From the NCBI GenBank assembly GCA_042140185.1, contig CP159477.1, positions 744,001 to 808,000 of the forward strand: a stretch of DNA of 64,000 nucleotides, read 5' to 3'. Position numbers and translations under genes: made by a program. Below the pieces are notes generated by a model, which saw only the letters and a list, made by a program, of their open reading frames with translations, was not told where the DNA came from and made no database searches. Below, piece by piece: positions 48,710-57,142 of this stretch; the stretch's first letter is position 1, and each line of letters starts with the position of its first letter. Source of the DNA: JANSXG01 sp024743075 (GTDB lineage Bacteria; Planctomycetota; Phycisphaerae; Phycisphaerales; UBA1924).

Positions 48710-49816
48710 ATGATCAGGAATTGGTTTGCAGTTTTGTTTGCCACGGGGCTGGGTGCTTCGGCGGCGATGGCGGCTCCGATGTATCAGATCGAGGATCTGG
48801 GGTTGGTGCAGAGCGGAGACTTTGCGTCGCAGGGATTCGGGGTTTCGCCGGGCGGGGTGGCGTTCGGGCGGGGGGCGGGCACGACCAACACGCCTTTCTT
48901 CGCGAACCCCGGCTCGGCGCTGTCGGCGCTCCCGAACGCCGCGAGCAAGCCGTACGGCGTGGCGAACGGCGCGAACGACGGGGGCGTGGTGGTCGGTGTC
49001 GGCGCGGACACCTTCTTCGGTTCGGGGGCGATCCCGCTGCAGTGGACGAACGGTTCGCTGACGCAGCTCTCGATGGACGGACTGGGCGTCGGACGCGCCA
49101 ACGATGTGAACGACGGCGGCTTTGTGGTCGGCTCGCTCGGCGGGGGCAGTCTTGAGGTCGCGGCGTACTGGAACAACGGCGCGGTGAACCGCATCACGGC
49201 GACGACCGCGGGCGGCGCCTCGATGACGACGGCTTTCCGGGTGAACAATGCGGGCTTCGCGGTCGGCAACGGCACCGATCCGAACATGCTCTCGCGCAAT
49301 GTGGGCCTGCTCTACAACATCAACAACGGCACGCTGACCGAGGTGCCGGCGCTGCCCGGCGACAACGGCACGATCGCGTTCGACATCAGCGAGAACGGCT
49401 TCGTGGTCGGTTCGAGCTCGTTCAACCAGTCCGGCTCGACGCCGTTCATCTGGAGCGCCGATCGCGGCGCGAGTCAGGAGATCCCGCTGCCGGCGGGGAC
49501 TTCGAGCGCGATTGCGCGGGGCGTGAACTCCGACGGCTGGGTGGTGGGCATCGGGAGCGGGCAGTTCGCCGTGGCGTTCCTGTACGACGGTGATCAGACG
49601 TATCGCCTGCAGGACCTGATCCCCGCCGACAGCGGGTGGGACATTTCGATGAACACGAGTTCATCGGCGCTCGGCATCGCCGAGGACGGCACGATCGTTG
49701 GCACAGCGCTGATCGACGGCGAGATCCGCGCGTACCGGATGACGCTGGTCCCGGCTCCGGGCGCGACGGCGCTGCTGGGACTCGGCGGTCTGGCGTTTGC
49801 GCGACGCAGGCGTTGA
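48710..49816 (+). CDS. exported HAF-repeat protein with PEP-CTERM-like tail
   Basis: A 368-residue exported protein. ATG 48710 follows GAGAGAGG and starts a signal peptide (about 1-22, ending AMA-A). The body is made of HAF-like repeats, beta-rich units such as YQIEDLGLVQSG, GVANGANDGGVVVGVGADTF, RANDVNDGGFVVGSLGGG and FDISENGFVVGSSS, usually arranged as a propeller. The C-terminus has the form TLVPAPG, hydrophobic run, RRRR. It has a terminator 30 bases downstream. Such proteins are often extracellular and of unknown function. Confidence 0.88.
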   Translation: MIRNWFAVLFATGLGASAAMAAPMYQIEDLGLVQSGDFASQGFGVSPGGVAFGRGAGTTNTPFFANPGSALSALPNAASKPYGVANGANDGGVVVGVGADTFFGSGAIPLQWTNGSLTQLSMDGLGVGRANDVNDGGFVVGSLGGGSLEVAAYWNNGAVNRITATTAGGASMTTAFRVNNAGFAVGNGTDPNMLSRNVGLLYNINNGTLTEVPALPGDNGTIAFDISENGFVVGSSSFNQSGSTPFIWSADRGASQEIPLPAGTSSAIARGVNSDGWVVGIGSGQFAVAFLYDGDQTYRLQDLIPADSGWDISMNTSSSALGIAEDGTIVGTALIDGEIRAYRMTLVPAPGATALLGLGGLAFARRRR

Positions 49817-49845
49817 GGCCGGGGTGAGACTTGGCCTTGTGTTCG

Positions 49846-49871
49846 GCGGGCCTTTCGCGGCCCGCTCTTTT
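49846..49871 (+). terminator. intrinsic terminator
   Basis: A 7-bp stem GCGGGCC/GGCCCGC (49846-49852 with 49859-49865), six-base loop and TCTTTT. It ends the HAF-repeat gene. Confidence 0.8.
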
Positions 49872-49973
49872 GCTGCGCTGCGCACGAAGAAGCCGCTCGC
49901 CGGGGAGGGGCCGGGGCGGGCGGCCAGAGAGAGAGCGTCGGAGATACGGGCTGCTCGCGAATCCGCCGAGCGT

Positions 49974-50663
49974 TCAGGCCGGGACTTTCTCGTTGCTGCT
50001 TGGGGATCGTCTGGCGGCGGCGAGGCGAGAACCGAGTTCGGCCGCGTCGTGGAGAGCTCGCTCACGCGAGCGATCGTGCCGTTCGTCGCCGAACTCCTGA
50101 TACTCCGAGGCGATCTCGTAGATGTCATCCGGGGCGATGCCGAGCAGGCGTGTGGCTACTGTTCGCAGGTTCGGGTTCAGGTGGTTCCAGCCATCACGGA
50201 TGCCGCCGGGCTCGAAGCCGAACTCGCCTCGGGAGGAGAGCACAACCAGTGACTTCCCGCTGAGCGTGCTTCGGATCGGGAAGTCTCCTCGCTTCAGGTC
50301 GAACGAGAAGGTTTCACCGGGCCGGACGATCTGATCGATCCACGCTTTCAGGGATGCCGGCAGGCCGTAGTTGTAGAGCGGCGCCGCGATCACGAGCACG
50401 TGGGCTTGGCGCAACTCGTCGATGAGGGTCATGGATTCCGCGAGGGCGTCGTTCATGTCGGCGGTGCGCTGGTCGGGAGGGGTAAACCCGGCCCTGATCG
50501 TTGCTTCACTCACTATCGACGGAGGCTCGCGGCCGACGTCTCTGGACAGGGTCTTCGCGTTCGGATCGGTTTTGCGCCAACCGTCGATGAACCGGTCGGC
50601 CATTTCTCGGGTGATCGAGCCGTTGAGGCGAGCGCTCGCATCGATACGCAGCAGGACGGTCAT
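49974..50663 (-). CDS. azoR: FMN-dependent NADH-azoreductase (AzoR)
   Basis: A 229-residue flavodoxin-like quinone/azo reductase. RIDASARLNGSITREMADRF binds FMN phosphate; APLYNYGLPASLKAWIDQIV is the second flavin loop; and FSFDLKRGDFPIRSTLSGKS follows. It reduces quinones by two electrons and protects against thiol stress. ATG 50663 follows AAGGAG. It is the last gene of the minus-strand operon that begins at 53470, so it is probably controlled by the TetR regulator at 53779. Confidence 0.92.
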   Translation of the reverse strand: MTVLLRIDASARLNGSITREMADRFIDGWRKTDPNAKTLSRDVGREPPSIVSEATIRAGFTPPDQRTADMNDALAESMTLIDELRQAHVLVIAAPLYNYGLPASLKAWIDQIVRPGETFSFDLKRGDFPIRSTLSGKSLVVLSSRGEFGFEPGGIRDGWNHLNPNLRTVATRLLGIAPDDIYEIASEYQEFGDERHDRSRERALHDAAELGSRLAAARRSPSSNEKVPA

Positions 50664-50784
50664 GGGGATCTCCTTCGTGCCTTGGTGGACGGGTCGAGCG
50701 CGGGCAGGTGGGGCGGTCGCGCTTCTGCGAATCGGCCGGCGGAGTGTGTCCACCCCGACGGCCGGAAAGGGAGAGAGCAGGGGG

Positions 50785-51987
50785 CTATTCGGCGTGTTCG
50801 TCGAACAGGCCGGGCCAGTTGGAGTTGGCCCGCTCGACGCTGCCTTCAAAGTCGGCGTTGAACTTGTTGAGGATCTCGGAGTTCACGTTGAGGTAGAGCT
50901 TGCCGTTTCGCACCTGGGCGGTGGTGATGTCGACGGGGAGGAGGATGTTGATGGAGACGCCGAAGGCGCAGTAACCCCCGTACTGCGGGGCGTAGCGTTC
51001 GGGGTTGGCGGCGAACGCGTCCCGGTTGGCCTCGGTAGCGAAGAGGTAGGTGGCTCCGGCGTGTTCGGCGCGGATCATGGGTGAGCCGTTCCGTGGCGTA
51101 TCGTCGGTGAAGAAGCTGACGGGGTCGAAGCCGTCGAGGCCGATGTTGCTGGCACCGGAAACGTTTACGAGGTTGCCCTTGGCGCCGGCGATCTTGGCGA
51201 CGGCTTCATCGGTGCTCCAGACATCGCTGGCGATCATGCGATAGTTGACGAAGGCGGCCTCGAATCCGTCGTAGCCGGGGAGTTTGGCCGCGGCGGTGGC
51301 GTCGGAGACAATCGCGACCTCGAAGCCCTCTTCGATGAGGTCGCGCATGTGCGACTCGACGCAGAGGTTGGCGGACATGCCGGCGACGACGACTTTGCTG
51401 ATGCCGGCCTTTCGGAGCTGGAGGGTGAGGTCGTTGGATTCGGGACCGTAGACCTTGTGGGGGCTGACGACGATGGTCTTGCCGTCGTTGATATAAGGCT
51501 TGTAGCGGTCGAGCCAGTCGGCACCCGAACCCTCGAGCGAGCCGACGCTGAGGGGGCCCTGGCGGTCGAACATGCCGATGTCGTGCATGAGCCGTTCGAG
51601 TGCGCCCTCGAACTGCCAGTCGTGGTCGTGCGGGTAGTAGTAGTGCGGGCTGACGAAGACCTGAGCGCCGGCGTCCTTGCTGGCCTTGAAGAGTCGTTCG
51701 ATGTTCTCGACGGTCCCGTTCTCGGTGACGCTTTCGCCGACGACGCCCCAGGCGACGCCGTCGGGGCTGAGAAAGTCGTTCTGCGGGTCGATGACCAGCA
51801 GGGCGTAGTTGCCCCTGGTGAGTTCGACGCCGGGGCGAGGGATGGGTGCGTCGGCGCGCGGGCCGTCGATGTAGTGGACGGTGGGGGTGCGGGTGTGATC
51901 GTGGCCGTCGTGTTCGCCGTGGACGGCGAGTGCGCCGAGGGGTGTGGCGATGAGTGCGGTCAGAGCGATGAGTGTGAAGCGTTGCAT
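50785..51987 (-). CDS. exported isochorismatase-like hydrolase with C-terminal YHS-like domain
   Basis: A 400-residue protein with a signal peptide (about 1-22, LGALAVHG) followed by a His/Asp-rich stretch (HGEHDGHDH). The isochorismatase-like core has the catalytic triad: Asp in LLVIDPQNDFLSPDG, Lys in VSPHKVYGPESND and Cys in VVAGMSANLCVESHM. The C-terminal 130 residues carry a YHS-type element (YLFATEANRDAFAANPERYA, YGGYCAFGVS) that often binds metal. ATG at 51987 follows AAGGAAAGAG; a longer frame upstream would read through the next small gene. Substrate unknown; it may act on periplasmic amides or quinone-like compounds. Confidence 0.88.
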   Translation of the reverse strand: MQRFTLIALTALIATPLGALAVHGEHDGHDHTRTPTVHYIDGPRADAPIPRPGVELTRGNYALLVIDPQNDFLSPDGVAWGVVGESVTENGTVENIERLFKASKDAGAQVFVSPHYYYPHDHDWQFEGALERLMHDIGMFDRQGPLSVGSLEGSGADWLDRYKPYINDGKTIVVSPHKVYGPESNDLTLQLRKAGISKVVVAGMSANLCVESHMRDLIEEGFEVAIVSDATAAAKLPGYDGFEAAFVNYRMIASDVWSTDEAVAKIAGAKGNLVNVSGASNIGLDGFDPVSFFTDDTPRNGSPMIRAEHAGATYLFATEANRDAFAANPERYAPQYGGYCAFGVSINILLPVDITTAQVRNGKLYLNVNSEILNKFNADFEGSVERANSNWPGLFDEHAE

Positions 51988-52057
51988 TGGAATGTTCTCT
52001 TTCCTTGGTGTGAGAGTGATTGTTTTCGGATGGATCGTGTGTGTCGCGACTGATCGA

Positions 52058-52276
52058 TCAGCAGCAGCATTCGCAGGTCTGTGCGGCGGCGCCGCGTTGG
52101 AACGAGCGGAGTGGGCCGCAGCCGAGTTCGTGCACGAAGCGGCGCACGTTGATGGTTCGCGATCGGTAGGACTGGGCGAGTTGCAGCCAGAGCCATAGCC
52201 CGACTGTGCCGATCGACGCCGACGCCCAAACGGCAAACAGGGAGTAGGCCAAGATTGAGAAGATGATGGTGTTCAT
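52058..52276 (-). CDS. small membrane protein with C-terminal CxCCC tail
   Basis: A 72-residue protein, with ATG 52276 preceded by AAAGGAG. Residues about 3-34 form one long or two short hydrophobic helices (ILAYSLFAVWASASIGTVGL). A basic stretch follows (YRSRTINVRRF). The C-terminus ends CECCC. Four cysteines in the last five residues suggest metal or redox-sensing. It lies between the isochorismatase-like and NTF2-like genes in the TetR-linked operon. No family is recognised. Confidence 0.65.
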   Translation of the reverse strand: MNTIIFSILAYSLFAVWASASIGTVGLWLWLQLAQSYRSRTINVRRFVHELGCGPLRSFQRGAAAQTCECCC

Positions 52277-52340
52277 GGATTGCTCCTTTGGAGAAGGTGC
52301 TGTTTGTGCGTAGGTCGCTTTGGCCGCGGCCGGGTGTGTT

Positions 52341-52847
52341 TCAGAAGACGTCTGCGATGCCCTCGTGGTCGGTGGGGCGTGGCCCGGGTGCGGGCCAGCG
52401 GAAGCGTCGATCGTCGGCGGCGATGGGTACATCGTTGATGCTGGCTTCGCGCCGGCGCATCAGGCCGTCCTCGTCGAACTCCCAGAGCTCGTTGCCGTAG
52501 CTGCGGAACCAGTTGCGGTCGGCATCGCGCCACTCGTACTGGAAGCGGACGGCGATGCGGTTCTCGCGGAAGCCCCAGAGGGACTTGGCGAGTCGGTAGT
52601 CGAGCTCGCGGTTCCACTTGTTCTGAAGAAAGGCGCGGATCTGGTCGCGTCCCTGGATGAACGTTTCGCGGTTTCGCCATTCGCTGTCGGGGGAGTAGGC
52701 CAGCGCGACACGATCGGGATCGCGGCTGTTCCAGGCGTCCTCCGCAGCGCGGACTTTGGCGAGGGCGGTTTCGGTGGTGAAGGGCGGCACGGGCGGGCGC
52801 GGCGATCGCGCGGCCCGCGGGGTCGCCGGGCAGGTTTCGGGTTTCAT
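52341..52847 (-). CDS. NTF2-like (SnoaL/DUF1348) protein
   Basis: A 168-residue NTF2-fold protein. The core spans KVRAAEDAWNSRDPDRVALA, ETFIQGRDQIRAFLQNKWNR, IAVRFQYEWRDADRNWFRSY and ELWEFDEDGLMRRREAS. This is the DUF1348-type group common in stress operons; exact reaction unknown. The ATG at 52847 follows AAGGAACCC. It lies in the minus-strand operon between the CxCCC protein and the AhpD-like gene. Confidence 0.88.
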   Translation of the reverse strand: MKPETCPATPRAARSPRPPVPPFTTETALAKVRAAEDAWNSRDPDRVALAYSPDSEWRNRETFIQGRDQIRAFLQNKWNRELDYRLAKSLWGFRENRIAVRFQYEWRDADRNWFRSYGNELWEFDEDGLMRRREASINDVPIAADDRRFRWPAPGPRPTDHEGIADVF

Positions 52848-52900
52848 GGTTGGGTTCCTTGCTTCGGCGCCGGAGTGTGCGAGCAGCGCGGGGCGTGCGG

Positions 52901-53470
52901 TTAGCGAGCGGGGCAGGCGAGATCGGCATCGGTCCACTCGACGGCCTTGAAGGCGCTGTCGAGCGGCGTGCCCGCGATGTGGTTGGTGTAGTTGGACATG
53001 ACCTTGAGCGACGTTCCGAGGACGACCTCGAGGACGGTGCGCTGGGTGTAGCCGGCGCTCAGGAGAGCGTCGATGTCCTGTTGGTCTGGCCAGCCGCGGG
53101 TTTCGTTGATGCGGATGGCAAAGGTTCGGAGGGCTTCGAGCTTGGGGTCGGCGAGTTCCGAGCCGCTGCGGAGCGTTTCGATGACCTCATCGGACACGCC
53201 CTGGGACCTTGCGATCGCCGTGTGGGCGGCCATGCAGTAGGTGCAGCCGTTGAGGCGGTTGTTGACCATCAAGACAATCTGGCGCTCGGTGGGCGAGAGA
53301 TCGGTCTTGTCGAAGATGGACGCGAGGGTCATGTAGCCCTCGAGCAGGGCCGGCGCTGCGGCCATGATGCCGAGCAGGTTCGGCACGAAACCGAACGCCT
53401 TCTCGGCACCCTCGATGAGCGGCTTTGCTTCGGGGGCGGATTCGGCGGTGTGGATCGGGAAACGGGACAT
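52901..53470 (-). CDS. AhpD-like/carboxymuconolactone decarboxylase family protein
   Basis: A 189-residue alkylhydroperoxidase-like protein with the redox motif NGCTYCMAAHTAIAR (CxxC plus His), and LSPTERQIVLMVNN ahead of it. Proteins of this group reduce peroxides or remove electrophiles. ATG 53470 follows AAAGGAGGAC, a strong site. It is the first gene of the five-gene minus-strand operon, and an operator overlaps its presumed promoter (53597-53616), shared with the divergent TetR gene. Confidence 0.92.
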   Translation of the reverse strand: MSRFPIHTAESAPEAKPLIEGAEKAFGFVPNLLGIMAAAPALLEGYMTLASIFDKTDLSPTERQIVLMVNNRLNGCTYCMAAHTAIARSQGVSDEVIETLRSGSELADPKLEALRTFAIRINETRGWPDQQDIDALLSAGYTQRTVLEVVLGTSLKVMSNYTNHIAGTPLDSAFKAVEWTDADLACPAR

Positions 53471-53596
53471 GGGGTCCTCCTTTGGGAAGGCGATGCGACA
53501 TCCTGCTCGGGCGAAACGATCGCCGAGTGCGAACGGCGCGGGTTGTGGTGAGCGGGGGCTGGATCTGATCCGGAACCCGATGCTCTTTGCGGCAAG

Positions 53597-53616
53597 TATA
53601 CTGACCAGTAAGTATA
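53597..53616. promoter_or_regulatory. TetR operator 1 (operon side)
   Basis: TATACTGACCAGTAAGTATA is a near-perfect 20-bp palindrome (only the seventh and central positions deviate). It lies 127 bases upstream of the AhpD-like start. A closely similar site stands in front of tetR at 53736-53755, so both sides of the divergent region are probably controlled by the same regulator. Confidence 0.7.
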
Positions 53617-53735
53617 GGTCAAGCGGTTTCAATGCTTTCTCTCAAAATACTCGCCTTTGCTCCTGAAACAGCGTCAATCCGTCTGTTTTTCGTCGTCTCG
53701 GCGTGCCGAAGCTGGCACCGGATTGCGACGAATGC
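53617..53735. other. divergent intergenic region between the operators
   Basis: No gene is seen between the two operators. The whole gap from 53471 to 53778 is 308 bases and is AT-richer than its neighbours, as expected for two promoters facing away from each other. No clean -35/-10 pair is claimed. Confidence 0.5.
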
Positions 53736-53755
53736 TATACTGACTGGTCCGTATG
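53736..53755. promoter_or_regulatory. TetR operator 2 (regulator side)
   Basis: TATACTGACTGGTCCGTATG shares the left half-site TATACTGAC and the GTMMGTAT-like right half with operator 1. It lies 24 bases before the tetR start codon, a position suited to autorepression. Confidence 0.65.
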
Positions 53756-53778
53756 TAGTTTCTCAGTCAGGAGTCTGT

Positions 53779-54360
53779 ATGCCCCCCAGTCGCCGGGATG
53801 AATTGATCGACGCAGCCATGCGAGTGTTTTACCGCTGCGGTTTCCACGCCTCGAGTCTGGACGACATCCAGAAAGAGGGCGGTATCAGCCGGATGACGCT
53901 GTACAACCACTTCAAGTCGAAGGACGAACTGATCCTGGCGGCGATGCGTCGTCGAGATGAGATCTTTCGGAACCGGCTGATGAAGTTTGTCGAGTCGGCT
54001 TCGAAGGAGCCGCGTGAACGGATCGCGGCGGTCTTCGACTTTCACGAGCAGTGGTTCTCCGGCGAGGAGTTCTGCGGATGCATGTTCATCAACGCGGCGG
54101 CGGAGTTCTCCGTTGCGGACTCGGCGCCGCGCCGGCTGGCATCGGAGCACAAGCAGGAGATCGTTCGGTACTTGCGCGAGCTGTGCGTCGCGGCGAGTCT
54201 GACTGATCCCGTCGATTTGGCCGAGCAGCTCAACATCCTTCTCGAGGGTTCGATTGTCGCAGCGCGGGTGGTCGGTCAGGTCGAGGACGGCGGTTCCGAT
54301 CCGGGGGTGTATGCCCGCCTGGCGAAGCGGATGGCGATGGCGGTGATCGAGCGGGGGTGA
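53779..54360 (+). CDS. TetR/AcrR family transcriptional regulator
   Basis: A 193-residue TetR-family repressor. The N-terminal HTH reads RRDELIDAAMRVFYRCGFHA, SSLDDIQKEGGISRMTLYNHF and KSKDELILAAM. The ligand domain contains SGEEFCGCMFINAAAEF, where a Cys pair could sense electrophiles, as in NemR-type regulators. ATG 53779 follows AGGAG. It is divergent from a five-gene redox operon, with similar operators on both sides, so it probably represses both. Confidence 0.93.
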   Translation: MPPSRRDELIDAAMRVFYRCGFHASSLDDIQKEGGISRMTLYNHFKSKDELILAAMRRRDEIFRNRLMKFVESASKEPRERIAAVFDFHEQWFSGEEFCGCMFINAAAEFSVADSAPRRLASEHKQEIVRYLRELCVAASLTDPVDLAEQLNILLEGSIVAARVVGQVEDGGSDPGVYARLAKRMAMAVIERG

Positions 54361-54418
54361 TGCGTTTGGATGGATTGTGGCGCTTGGAGTCTGGCCGGAA
54401 GCGCGGCATGATGTCGGT

Positions 54419-55023
54419 ATGGCTGCACCAAAGACCGTGGATGAGTACATCGAGCGTCAGGACCGGTTCGGGGAAGAGGTCGGGCGTCTGCGCGAGATCC
54501 TGCTGAGGACCGGAATGGAAGAGGCGGTGAAGTGGGGGGCTCCGGTGTACACGCACGGGGGGAAGAACCTCGTTGGCATCGGGGCGTTTAAGGAGCACTT
54601 CGGGCTGTGGTTCTTTCAGGCGCGCTGCTCAGCGATCCGGAGGGCGTGCTGACGAATGCGCAGGAAGGGAAGACCAGGGCACTGCGCCAATGGCGTATGG
54701 AGTCCAAACGGGACATCAAGGCGAAGGCGATCTCGGCGTACGCCAAGGAGGCGATGGCGCTGCAGGAGGCCGGTAAGGAGATCAAGCCGAAACGGCCGGT
54801 GACCGAGGGGTCGGTGGATTTGCCGCCGGAGCTTGCGGCGGCGCTGAAAAAGCGGGCGAAGGCGAAGAAGGGGTACGACGCGCTGACACCGGGCAAGCAG
54901 CGGGAGTACGCGAGCTATATCGCGGAGGCGAAACGCGACGCGACGAAGCAGAGCCGGATCGAAAAGATCCTGCCGATGATCGAGGCGGGGATCGGGCTGC
55001 ACGACAAGTACCGGAACTGTTGA
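54419..55023 (+). CDS. DUF1801/YdeI-like protein, one frameshift
   Basis: After repair, 201 residues. The N-terminal half is DUF1801-like (REILLRTGMEEAVKWGAPVY, KNLVGIGAFKEHFGLWFFQG), a fold related to frataxin. The C-terminal half (ELAAALKKRAKAKKGYDALT, PGKQREYASYIAEAKRDATK) matches the YdeI/OmpD-associated 'bacteriocin-protection' group. The break is at the GG in 54619-54620: CAG-GCG should be CAG-GGC. One extra G joins WFFQ to GALLSDPEGVL. Function uncertain. Confidence 0.8.
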
Positions 55024-55347
55024 TTGCCAGCGTGCGGACCCCGAATGAATTCCTGCGATGACCGGGATTGCCATTGTGCGCTCGGCGTGGCGGATGGCGG
55101 AGCTGGCGCGGTTGGCGATGGCGGGTGCGGCGAGCGCGCATCGACTCGGGCTGCCCGAAACGGGGTGGAGAGCAAGTATGAATGCCTAAGTCGGTCGTGC
55201 TTCAACTGCAGGATTCGCAGATTCTTTCGACTTCTTGTTTCGATCGGAACAGGCTTCGGAGTAGTTTGCATACGGCGATCCGCGACTTTGCGGGGTTCGC
55301 CGCCGCCTGCACAGCGGCTACACGGAGTCAGGAAAGAGGAGAAGGAA
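55024..55347. other. intergenic region with no supported gene
   Basis: A 324-base gap. Short frames cross it but show no protein-like pattern, and the next gene has a clear ribosome-binding site at its end (AAAGAGGAGAAGG). It is presumably the promoter region of the exported protein. Confidence 0.5.
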
Positions 55348-55934
55348 ATGTCGAAGACTTCTTGGAAGTTGGCGCCTGCGCCGGTGGTTCGTTGTCGATG
55401 CTCGCGGGCGTAGCCCATGCTGATCACTTGTTGACCGTGGACCTATCGGTTCCCAACCAGGTCACGATCACCGCAACGAACGGGGTATCTCTGGTTGATG
55501 CGTCGGGCAGCGATACCACTGGTGTGTACTTTGAGAACTTCTACGGCGGAGCGGGCAGCGCGCTTTCGGCGCCTCTCGTCGCGGGTGACATCACGAACGC
55601 GGAGAACCCGGCCGACAACAGCCCGGCTCTCTTCCGTGGCGGTGGGGGGACCGATCCCGGCCTGAACATGTGGAGCTGGTCGACGGACATCACCGTCACT
55701 TTCACCGCGGGATCGCTCGCTTTTACCGGTTCGGGCACCTGGACGCTCGATCCGAACGAGTACGCGGACATGCTGAACGCTCCGGCGGGTGGCAACCTGT
55801 ACTTCCCGGCTGATACGGTCGATGACCTTTCGTCGGCGCAGGTACTCGGGACATACGCGGTCATCATCCCGACGCCGGGTGCCGCCGGTCTGCTCGGTCT
55901 CGCGGGTCTCGCGGCGGTTCGTCGTCGTCGCTGA
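55348..55934 (+). CDS. exported protein with PEP-CTERM-like tail, one frameshift
   Basis: After repair, 195 residues. ATG 55348 follows AGAGGAGAAGGAA and begins MSKTSWKLAPA. One base is missing at about 55378-55383, after which the signal peptide continues GGSLSMLAGVAHA-DH, a good cleavage site. Without repair the start frame stops at once and the main frame lacks a plausible start. The mature domain is beta-rich and ends with IIPTPG, a hydrophobic helix and RRRR, the local sorting-tail form. Function unknown. Confidence 0.8.
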
Positions 55935-55961
55935 TCGACGATCATTGGATTGAATGGATGG

Positions 55962-55990
55962 ACCGGCGTCCCCGAGGGGGCGCCGGTTTT
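55962..55990 (+). terminator. intrinsic terminator
   Basis: An 11-bp stem from 55962-55972 with 55977-55987, four-base loop and TTTT. It ends the PEP-CTERM-like gene. Confidence 0.85.
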
Positions 55991-56140
55991 CGTATGCCCA
56001 CGACGTGGACTGGGGAGAGCTCAGGGCGGGCGCGGCGGCGAACGGACGGGCACGCGGCGCTCGCTGTCACCGGGCCAGACTCGACTCCGGCGGGGTGGTG
56101 GAGTACCTTCGGTAGCCGCATCTGGGAGGAAGCGCACCGC

Positions 56141-57124
56141 GTGGATCTTCTGCTGAGCCCTCCGATCCTGTTCTTTGTGCTCGGCGGGTTTGCGTCTCTC
56201 GTCGGCAGCGATCTGGATGTGCCCAAACCGGTGGTGCGTCTGCTCTCGCTTTACCTGCTGATGGCGATCGGCACATACGGCGGCTACAAGCTGTCACTGG
56301 GCGGGCTGGACGCTCGGGCGTGGGCGTCGATGGGTGCTTCGGTTGTGGCGTCGTTCGCGATGCCCTTTGCGACGTTCGCGGTGCTTCGCCGGAGATTGAC
56401 CGGGCCGGATGCCGCGGCGGTGGCGGCGTGCTTCGGTTCGATTTCGGCGGTGACTTTCATCACCGCGATCGCGTTTCTGGACCGGGAAGAGATCGCGTAC
56501 TCCGGGTACATGGTCGCGTCGATGGCGCTGATGGAGTCACCGGCGGTGGTGTCCGGCGTCCTGCTGGCTCGGCTGACGATGGAGGGCGACCGGTCACGCA
56601 CCGGACCAGACCAGACCGCCGGTGCGGACGATGGCGGCGGCGTGTGGCGTGAGTCGCTGCTGAATGGGGCGGTTCTGGTGCTTGTGGGCTCTCTGCTGAT
56701 CGGCATTGTTTCCGGTGAAGAGGGTTGGCGAGCGATCGAGCCGTTCATGTACGACCCGTTCAAGGGCGTGCTGTGCCTCTTTCTGCTGGACATGGGACTG
56801 GTTGCTGCCCGGCGGATCGGTGATATCCGTGAGGCGGGCTGGTTCCTGATCGGTTTCAGTGTGATCGGGGCGGTGGTCCAGGGCCTGGTCGGTGTGCTTG
56901 TGGCCTGGGGGCTGGGGTTGAGCGCGGGCGATGCTTTGTTGCTGGCGATCCTGTTCGGTTCGGCGTCGTACATCGCGGTGCCGGCGGCGATGCGTCTTGC
57001 GGTGCCGGAGGCGAACCCTTCGATTTACGTCACGCTCGCGCTGGCGATCACGTTCCCGTTCAACATCATTCTTGGCATCCCCATGTACCACCTGCTCATC
57101 GGGGTAATGGGCATCGGCGGCTGA
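56141..57124 (+). CDS. sbtA: sodium-dependent bicarbonate transporter SbtA
   Basis: A 327-residue membrane protein of the SbtA/DUF897 family, with about ten helices in two inverted halves separated by a charged loop (about residues 150-170). SISAVTFITAIAFLD and GSASYIAVPAAMRLAVPEAN match the conserved core segments. GTG 56141 follows GGGAGGAAG and starts the first helix directly (VDLLLSPPILFFVLGGF); a longer frame upstream would read a poor N-terminus. It imports bicarbonate driven by sodium. The PII-like partner gene lies 18 bases downstream. Confidence 0.9.
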   Translation: MDLLLSPPILFFVLGGFASLVGSDLDVPKPVVRLLSLYLLMAIGTYGGYKLSLGGLDARAWASMGASVVASFAMPFATFAVLRRRLTGPDAAAVAACFGSISAVTFITAIAFLDREEIAYSGYMVASMALMESPAVVSGVLLARLTMEGDRSRTGPDQTAGADDGGGVWRESLLNGAVLVLVGSLLIGIVSGEEGWRAIEPFMYDPFKGVLCLFLLDMGLVAARRIGDIREAGWFLIGFSVIGAVVQGLVGVLVAWGLGLSAGDALLLAILFGSASYIAVPAAMRLAVPEANPSIYVTLALAITFPFNIILGIPMYHLLIGVMGIGG

Positions 57125-57142
57125 CCGATCGGAGCGACACTC

